Of a stretch of 64,000 bases of DNA, positions 57,128 through 64,000 are shown piece after piece. Made by a program: the position numbers and the translations under genes. Within the stretch, counting starts at the first letter, position 1. The number at the start of each line of letters is the position of its first letter. This stretch comes from Adiantum capillus-veneris (lineage: Eukaryota > Streptophyta > Polypodiopsida > Polypodiales > Pteridaceae): positions 108,011,587-108,075,586 of the forward strand of contig CM043966.1 of the NCBI GenBank assembly GCA_014529385.2. The letters are read 5' to 3'. The notes under the pieces are model-generated. The model worked only from the letters and a program-made list of their open reading frames with translations, searched no databases and was not told the DNA's origin.

Positions 57128-57722
57128 TAGTTGTAACAGATTCCTGTACGTGTTTCTTCTTGAACAATGAAATGCACATTCGTGAACATGTGCTTCTCGC
57201 AGATATATATTATATTCTTCAGGATTGATGCATAACCTTAAAATGTTATCGGTTCCTAAGTGATAAAACCTTCCTGCAATAAACTGAAGATTTTTGGATT
57301 GCTGAATAATAACTTGTTTCTGGTTGTATTCTTTTCTATCAAACTCTCCTCCATAGGTTAATAGATTAACAACATCCTGAGATCACTTTGGTATCATTTC
57401 TATGTTGAATAAGTACGCATCCGGCATGTCGTCATCTACACCTATAGGGTCTTCTCCATTCGTCAACCTTGAAAGGTGATCAGCTCTGAGATGTGTCTTT
57501 CCTTTCTTTACTACCACCGTGAAGTCCAATTCTAATAAGATGATGAACCATCTTACTATCCGTCCCGTATTGCATGGTTTGTTCACTAGGTAGAGCAAGG
57601 CTTGATGATCTGTGAAAAACACAAACTTATTGGCTAGAAGATAATGCTGAAATTTCTTCACAGCGGAAATCACTCCTAATCCCTCTCGCTCTGTTGTTGT
57701 GTAATTCCTTTCAGCATTGTTG
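57128..57722 (-). pseudogene. RNase H end and start of first H2C2 module (second copy)
   Basis: 57,383-57,673 reads AVKKFQHYLLANKFVFFTDH, QALLYLVNKPCNTGRIVRWF and LRADHLSRLTNGEDPIGVDD, the C-terminal half of a gypsy RNase H. After a stop, LQFIAGRFYHLGTDN (about 57,255) and HVHECAFHCSRRNTYRN lead into the first zinc module, which is interrupted by the DNA transposon. Confidence 0.8.
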
Positions 57723-58900
57723 AGCTATCGACTAGCATAGCAGATTGGAAAATCCATGTTTCCTTCTTCTGGCTGAGCCAGGATGCATCCTATTGCATAT
57801 GCCGAAGCATCTATATGCACATGGAATATCTTCTCCCAATCTGGTGATTTCAATACTGGAGCAGTGATGAGTGCCTCTTTCAGTTTCTTGAAGGATTCCT
57901 CACACTCCTCTATCCCTTTGTAATTCACTATTAGCCTGTAAAGTGGTTGGCCTATTATAGCGTACATGTAAATGAATCGTCTATAATATCCACAATGTCC
58001 CATAAAGCTCTGCACTTATTTCGTGTTGGTTGGTTTAGGCATATCCACTATTACTTTTATCTTTTTCATATCCGTGGATATTACGTTATGTGAGACAATA
58101 TGTCCCAGAATTCTGCCTTGTCGGACCATAAACACACACTTCTCAGGATTGAGACAAATGCGATATGTCCTACATTTCTCGAATACCTTTCTTAGGTGTT
58201 CTAAATGCTCATCTCTCATAAGAGAGTGTACACACAAATCATCCATGTATATTTCTAGAAACAACCTCAAGTACTCTTTGAAAGCATGAGTCATCGGCCT
58301 TTGGAATGTTGCGGGAGCATTAGTTAAACCAAACGGCATAACTCGATACGCATAAATTTCCCACTCCGTTGCAAAAGCTGTTTAGTGTTGATCCTCTGGC
58401 GCAATGGCAAGCTGATTATATCCTGAAAATCCATCTAGAAAGGAATATGATCTTTTCCCTGATACACGTTCTAGAACATGATCAGTTATCGGCAAGGGAT
58501 AATTGTCCCTGATTGTCGCAGCATTTACTTTCTTCAAATTGACACACATTCGGAGTTTCCCATTTTTCTTAGGCACTACCACAATCGAAGATACCCAGTC
58601 CATGTGCTCAATCTCATATATGAATTCAGCTTCCATTAGCTTGTCTATTTCCTCTTTGATTCGCTTAGCAAACGTGTCATTATACGTGTACGGTTTCTGT
58701 CTGCTAGACTTAACGTCTTGTTTCAAAGGAATTGTATGTTGGCATATTGATGGATCGACTCCTTTCAAGTCCTTGTACGACCATGCAAACACATCCCTGT
58801 ATTCTCTGAGAAGACTCAAAAGTCTCTCTTATTCTTCCGGAGACAAATCTGTAGCTATGTATACCGGTCTTGGTTCCTCTCCTTAAGCTGCTAAATCAAC
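57723..58900 (-). pseudogene. reverse transcriptase and RNase H start (second copy)
   Basis: 58,382-58,819 reads YRDVFAWSYKDLKGVDPSI, WVSSIVVVPKKNGKLRMCVN, YPLPITDHVLERV and FLDGFSGYNQLAIAPEDQ. After one stop, 58,016-58,339 reads MPFGLTNAPATFQRPM, the catalytic IYMDDLCVHS (about 58,240) and LNPEKCVFMVRQGRILGHIV. 57,725-58,015 reads SFMGHCGYYRRFI and DASAYAIGCILAQPEEGN. The YMDD box is intact. The three segments are in one frame, separated by single stops, so few mutations separate it from an open pol. Confidence 0.9.
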
Positions 58901-59897
58901 CTTTTTAGCGTCCTCCGGTCCATCATAGGATTCGTTCTCCTTTCTTTCTCTGATAGGCTGGGTTAATATCACCTTTCTATCCTCTATCGTAAATTTCATA
59001 TAGTGAGAGAGAACATCCATGTTACCCTTGACATTGGCATTTTCGTCCTCACCACTCTCGATTACAGTCATCCAAACTTCTTTTAGAGTTTTATTTAACT
59101 CTCTGTACTTGTTTCGGTGTTCTAATTTAGACTCCTTGTTTTACTTGTTTCTAATGTTCTTTTTCGCTTTATCTGTTTTGATTTTCGTTCCACTGGGTTG
59201 AACTCGATTTCTTGAGCTTCGTTTGTCTTTCCGTGAGCTCGTTTCCACATTTCCTCTCATTCTTTCGCAAATCTTGTCCTTGACACAATCTTCCGCCTTT
59301 ACTAGCATTAGGAATTGGTTTTTCCCTCTTATCCTAGGCATCGGAGTGTTTCTAACTCCCTTTTCATTTTTCTCTTTTCTCTGTAGAGTTTTTGGCGTTT
59401 TTCAGTTTGATTTGGGAAGTCGTAGAATCTGACATCCATTATGGTTTCCTTGTTCTCTCTGGAGTTGTACGTGGACTCATTCAGCTTCATTTCCCCATTC
59501 TGGATGATTGGGAATGTCGTGAAACATCTCCTCTTCATCTCTGTTGTCTGGTGTATCAATCTTTTCAGTCTCCTTTTTGAGTACAACTCTCATCATGAAG
59601 TACGAAACCACATCATATCCATCTTTATCACAGAACTTTGTTGTGGGACCATCTTGAATTGCACAAACATCTAGGGTTGCTTGAATATGTGTCCATTCTA
59701 ATGGTTCAAGTGCATCCTCTGGAAAAGGTTCACCTATATAATTTTTTGTCTTCAATTGCCCTTTCTAAAACACATTCTTCACGCTTCAGACTTCCACAGT
59801 TCGAAGCTCCACACATCCATAACTCTTTGGGTTTGCCTAACCAAGCTGGAAACTCCGATCCTGCCAAAGTAGCTGAATCAAACTCTTCAACTAGTGT
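58901..59897 (-). pseudogene. linker between protease and RT (second copy)
   Basis: Frames at 58,883-59,071, 59,141-59,341, 59,329-59,586 and 59,477-59,755 are charged and poorly conserved. They have frequent shifts and no motif. They occupy the normal place of the protease-RT spacer, which is about 1 kb here. Confidence 0.4.
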
Positions 59898-60629
59898 TCA
59901 GTTCACATCCTTGTAGCTATGGTCTTTTAGGTTCACGTGAGTAGTTGTTTCCATATGTCTCAAGTATATGTGGTCGTTACCCCAATCCTGGACCATTTTC
60001 AACTGTCTCATGAATGGTCTTCCAAGTATAATATCATAGTTATTCTCCTTGCCAAAGTCAACAATATCAAAAGTATGCTCGTATTCAATTATGCAAGAAG
60101 TCACTACAACTTTCTCTAACGGTCCCAAAGGTCTCTCCATATGTCCGTCCGCTAGTTAGAGTTTCAATCTCGTTTTTCTTATCGCCGGTTTTCCCCATTT
60201 TTTCTAGATTTCTTTCGTAGCAATGGCTACTCCAGCCCCGCTGTCAAGTATTTCCATCGTCTTAACTCCCTGGAATTCAACTCGTAAGGTTGTATTCCCC
60301 TCTTCGCCTTCGCAATACTCTCCGACCTTGTTCAAAGGTACAGGCTTAGCATTTTTTTGTGGCGTACTCAGCTCTCGTATGCCCTCTTGCAGTTTTGCAG
60401 TTGTGTCTTTTATCCCAAATTTCTCCAAGAATTTTCCTACAGTTGCCCACATGTTTGGTCGTAGTCTCAAAAGCTCAGCTAGGGTGATAGTGCATGTTAC
60501 TGGTGTTGACAAAATCTCTATCAATCCTTGAGAGTCTATAACTTTTTTTGAAGAGATTCCTCGTGAGGGAAACGCTTTAATCTCAGATTTTTCTTCGTAT
60601 TCTCCTGAGTATGAAGGTAAGGTTTTCAA
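59898..60629 (-). pseudogene. canonical gypsy protease (second copy)
   Basis: 60,204-60,629 ends with LRVEFQGVKTMEILDSGAGV, placing the D-S-G-A active site at about 60,240. After a break, 59,898-60,140 reads IIEYEHTFDIVDFGKENNYD and IILGRPFMRQLKMVQDWG. The I-L-G-R-P motif closes the retropepsin fold. Upstream, PVTCTITLAELLRLRPNMWA is the conserved segment before protease in this type of element. It would mature Gag-Pol. One stop and one shift divide the domain. Confidence 0.8.
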
Positions 60630-61800
60630 CGAATGAGATTTACCTCTACTGTTCTAACATAGCCTCCATCTCCCCAATAAGAATGCAGATCTAAGTCCAC
60701 TTGAGATCCTGCCTCAAATTCCTCTATGGGAGGATTCCTGACGTCCTTTTCTCCATTAGTCTGATTATCTTGATAACTCAGTTCGTTTGCAAAGTTTGCC
60801 TCTCTCACTTGTTTCCAAAACTCATTGTAATCCTCATCTCTTCCGTAAGACCTTTGTATCACAGGATGAAAACTCTCTATTTCCTGATCTGTGGTGTTCA
60901 TCACTATACGTTCATCCCCTGCATTTTTTTCAGGCTTTTGTGCACTGTTAGGCTTTTCAACTACCCGTGAGAGGATAGGCTCTTAATGAATTGGATTTTC
61001 CGTTTCATAATTCATTGGTTCTCTAGGTGGTTCTAACAAGGTTTGTGCAGTCTCAATCATTCTTTGACACATTTCGAGTCTCTTCTTTTCCAGTTCCGCA
61101 TTTGGATAAGTCAACCACCGTTGTTCTTGTGTTTGGTTGCTCTTTAATCTTGCTTCGTAAGCTATCATCAGTGCATCCTATGGTTTGTGTACTTTGTCGA
61201 CTAACACTGATCCCCCTGATCTCACACTCGTTGTCTCTTTGATGCTCTTCAGTTTCGACTTTTCAAAGTCCATTTCCTGTATTCCGTTTTGACTCTCAAG
61301 TTTCTCTAATCTATCTTTTGTTTGTTTTAATTCCTCAGCTAGAATCGCGTCTTGCTGTTCTTTTTTCAGCTTCATGCGTGCTTTCCGAGATTTCCATGTG
61401 TTTTTATGGCTTCGTCATCCTTCACTATTTCGTCTCTGACTTTCCATTCTCTGGTTCTCTAGTGGTTTTCTTTGCTTGAGCTCTAGTCATAACTTGTGTT
61501 GGTATCGTGGTTTCATTTTCAGACCCACTGCTAGTAGGAATCAACTCTAGCATGTTCAATGTCGTCTTTTGCACTTTGTTGGGATTCTTTGAACAATCCT
61601 CAATGAAGTGAGTGACACCACACTCTGTGCAATATGCATTTATTCTAATGATCTCTGTGTGTGGACAAACATTCATCAAATGGTCACCTCCACACTTATA
61701 ACAGGGTCCCAATGCAGGTCTTGGTGTCCCTTGATTTGCTCTTTGTGGGTAGGCTGGTCTTTGGCCTGACAACCCCCCATGAGCTATGAACATAAGTGTT
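60630..61800 (-). pseudogene. gag C-terminal half with two zinc knuckles (second copy)
   Basis: 61,425-61,800 (minus) carries CYKCGGDHLMNVCP and CTECGVTHFIEDC, two knuckle-like modules (about 61,620-61,710). A Lys/Glu-rich helical segment (61,178-61,375, LAEELKQTKDRLEKLESQ) and acidic text (60,626-60,904) follow. The capsid part of gag is absent because the sequence switches to element A at about 61,796-61,812. Confidence 0.7.
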
Positions 61801-63001
61801 CTTGCGTCCAAGTTATACCTATTTTAAAAGGTTTGCATGAAGAGGCATGCGATGGTCATTTTGCCCAAGAGTTAATTGTGAGGAAGATTTTTCTTGCGGA
61901 GTATATTTGGCCAAGTTTGCATGTGGATGTCCAACATTGGTGTAAAAGTTGTTACAATTGTCAGGTAAATGGGAATAGAATATTGGTTCATGGTCCAAGG
62001 CAAATCGTTCTTGCAAATGGACCCTTTGAAAAGTGGGGCATTGATGCTATGGGTCTTCTGCCTAGGACAAAAAATGGTAAACTCTACATTCTAGTGGCTA
62101 TACACTAAATGACTAGGTGGGTGGAAGCACAAAGTGTGGCAAAGGTAAATGACAGGACAAAGAGCTTGTAGATTTGGTACACCTTTGGAGATTGTTTCTG
62201 ATAATGTTCCAGGGTTTAGAAAGGGCTTTCTCACAAAAGTCTATGAAGAGCTTCATACTATACATCGCCACAGTACACCCTACTACCCACAATCAAATGG
62301 TTTGGTTGAGAAGGCTAATGGTGTCATTGCACGCATCATTAGAAAGGTGTGAAAAACAAGACAAAGTTGTGGGATGACTTCTTGGATGGTGCCTTGTGGG
62401 CGTATCAAACCACATATAGGGAAGCCATGGAGCTCACAAATTTCACTTGGTCTATGGTCAAGAGGCTTTGCAACCTATTGAGCTCAACATTCCAACAAGA
62501 GGTGCACAAGATGATTAAGAGGTATATATGCATCGACTTATTACATTAGTGGAGTTTGAGTGGAAAAGAGGAGCAGCATACGAGTGCTACAACAGGAAAG
62601 CTACACAAGCAAATAAGAAGCTTGACAAGAAACTCAAGGACAAAGGCATCAAAGAAGGAGAGCTTGTGCTAAGGTATGACAATCGTTTTGATGCCAAGTT
62701 TGAAACTAGATGGTAGAGACCATACGTAGTCAAGAAGGCTTTCGATTCAAATTACTACCAGCTCATGGACTTGGATGGTAAAGAGCAGTCCAAGAAGGTA
62801 AATGGGTATCGGCTAAAGTCTTATTTGAGTCGCCTTCTACCAAAGGATCTACCAAAGATCTATCAAAAGGAAACTATCTCATGTGAGTTTTGTTGCATGA
62901 AGCATGAGTGTAACTCGAGCCAAAATTCCAAGGAGCCAAACAATGAAAATCTTGTCAAGGACTCTGAAGCACTCTCTTCGGAAAAGATGTTGTATGTTTA
63001 A
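61796..63001 (+). pseudogene. element A integrase
   Basis: The plus strand begins inside the H2C2 module: VIPILKGLHEEACDGHF, then WPSLHVDVQHWCKSCYNCQV (about 61,910-61,970). The core shows first D in WGIDAMGLLPRTKNGKLYIL (about 62,045), second D in LEIVSDNVPGF (about 62,200) and Glu in PQSNGLVEKANG (about 62,300). Frames at 62,349-62,716 and 62,765-63,001 hold the rest, including a C-terminal GELVLRYDNRFDAKFETRW and a VNGYRLKSYL tail typical of the Tat relatives. Several shifts and stops are present. The polypurine tract follows 20 bases later. Confidence 0.85.
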
Positions 63002-63020
63002 ACATGAATAAACCATCATC

Positions 63021-63035
63021 CTGGGGGAGGGCTAA
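63021..63035 (+). promoter_or_regulatory. polypurine tract of element A
   Basis: CTGGGGGAGGGCTAA directly precedes the 3' LTR. Confidence 0.75.
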
Positions 63036-64000
63036 TGATAGCCATTTTTTGGCTATTGAAAATTTTCATAGTGAGCTACCTCACCCTATCAAATCACTTA
63101 AACACTATGGTTATCCTCACCCTTTCAGTGTACATAGGAGTATGTGAGTTAGGGGACTTTTCCCATATCTCCTTAAAATCCTTCGCTACCTAGTCATTGG
63201 GTTAGTTGAGCCAAAAAAAAAAAAAAAAAGGTATATTATGGCCTCTTTGTGTATAAATATTTCATTTTATATAGGGCCTAAATATAAGGATTTTGCATAA
63301 TTATTTTGATATTTATTTAACTATATCTACTTAGGTGTGTGTTATTTGCCTATGTATGCTATGTACATTGCCTCACCATTACCAAAATTTTTATTAACAT
63401 TTTGCATACTCTTTATTCCATATAGAAGTATTTTCATGCAAAATTATCTTATTTCTAGTGTAACTCCCACCCAAACACAACTCCAAAAAAACTAGCTTAA
63501 TTTGTGTGTATATATTTTCACTATTGTGATTTTCCCCTTCCTAGAATTATTCTCTTTCACTCTTATAAATAAAAACACCAAAAATATTTATCTTTTTATG
63601 GTGGTCTCATAATGAGAGATATTTATTTCTAAGTTGACCCCTTTATATTTTTTCCACCTATATTATTTATATTTTACATGCACATATTTTTTAGACCTCT
63701 CAATATTTGATTTTCTTAGTTGTATCATTCTCTTATATCATGAGCTCAGCAATATCTTCAATTATAGACCCACAAAATAAGGTCAAGGATATATGGCATG
63801 CATGCATGCATTGTGGAGGGCTCACTCTTGGAGGCATTCAAAAGAATCGTCCAAAGAGGGACCCCACAAGGATATTGTGCAGTAGAAAAAGATGGTCAAA
63901 TTTTGCAAAAATTTTAAAGGTCACTTGCTCTCCAAATTTGAAAATGTGATACAAACAAAATTTGTAGCATGTAAGCTAAACTTTAGTGTCAAAGTTTTTC
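63036..64000 (+). repeat. 3' LTR of element A (cut by window end)
   Basis: It begins TGATAGCCATTTTTTGG and matches 13,234 onward for the 965 visible bases, with scattered substitutions and small indels. Examples are an A-homopolymer at 63,215 where the 5' LTR has an AAATAAAT tract, and fewer GCAT repeats. The frame at 63,707-63,949 lies in it and is not a gene. Confidence 0.85.

Larger units (their letters stand above)
46744..61800 (-). mobile_element. E-D type gypsy element, second copy (5' end truncated)
   Basis: From the right on the minus strand: gag knuckles (61,800-60,630), protease (60,629-59,898), RT (58,819-58,016), RNase H (58,015-57,383), first H2C2 (57,380-56,250, split by a DNA transposon), second H2C2 (56,100-55,930), integrase core (55,932-55,234), post-integrase retropepsin ORF (54,870-53,710), polypurine-like tract, spacer with palindromes (split by a solo LTR), D ORF (50,105-46,960), polypurine tract and LTR. 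The 5' LTR and gag N-terminus are missing at the junction with element A. Grouping E and D as one element is an inference from the same order in both copies and the absence of D LTR sequence in the spacer. Confidence 0.65.

Noticed and set aside
37189-61800. E-D block as one simple insertion in element A with a target duplication
   Set aside because: The left flank (ACAAT) has no counterpart at the right junction, the A RNase H region is missing, and the block ends inside gag of the second copy without an LTR.

Overview
This window is nuclear DNA from a land plant with a large, repeat-rich genome. Every recognisable protein-coding stretch belongs to an LTR retrotransposon, and I found no host gene, no rRNA or tRNA gene and no prokaryotic gene. 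The plant assignment rests on Ty1/copia and Ty3/gypsy pol families of plant type, on a gypsy element carrying the second RNase H domain known from the plant Tat lineage, on a copia primer-binding site of the initiator-Met type, and on long CT/GA and CA/GT microsatellites. The species cannot be named from the sequence.

Layout. Positions 1-13.2 kb hold eroded remnants: a gag fragment (427-1595, minus), a copia protease fragment (3.4-3.85 kb, plus), a gypsy pol pseudogene (6.2-8.4 kb, minus), an LTR (11.63-12.12 kb), and the 3' end of an element whose last ORF is the 'D' ORF described below (12.13-13.23 kb). From 13,234 to past the right edge lies one Tat-like gypsy element, A (plus strand), with a 2.68-kb 5' LTR, and it is broken open by nested insertions. 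A non-autonomous gag-only element, T (17,519-21,721), sits in its gag/protease interval. A copia element (22,239-36,809, TSD GAGTA) sits between its protease and RT, and that copia is itself split by a nearly intact 8.7-kb gypsy element, B (26,174-34,914, minus). Downstream of a short piece of A reverse transcriptase (36,810-37,188) come two minus-strand copies of an unusual gypsy family, called here E-D. The first spans 37,189-46,743. The second spans 46,744-about 61,800 and is inserted in the RNase H of the first. Element A resumes in its integrase at about 61,796, and its 3' LTR starts at 63,036.

The most interesting object is the E-D family. Reading on the minus strand, the second copy encodes gag with two zinc knuckles, a retropepsin, RT, RNase H, two successive H2C2 zinc modules, the integrase core, a further retropepsin-like domain downstream of integrase, a tail of repeated W-x-P-K motifs, a polypurine tract, a 2-3-kb non-coding spacer holding regularly spaced CGCG-centred palindromes, a long coiled-coil ORF (D) of unknown function, a second polypurine tract and a short (about 0.2 kb) LTR. 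The post-integrase retropepsin, double H2C2 module, spacer palindromes and D ORF all recur in the other copy, and D recurs a third time at 12.1-13 kb. All copies carry stops, so what is seen is ancestral architecture, not a working element.

The nesting can be explained by ordered insertions (first E-D copy into A, second E-D copy into the first) followed by one deletion on the right. That deletion removed the 5' end of the second copy, the 5' half of the first copy and the RNase H region of A. A 283-bp sense-strand piece of B-type integrase fused into the copia pol is a further unusual feature.
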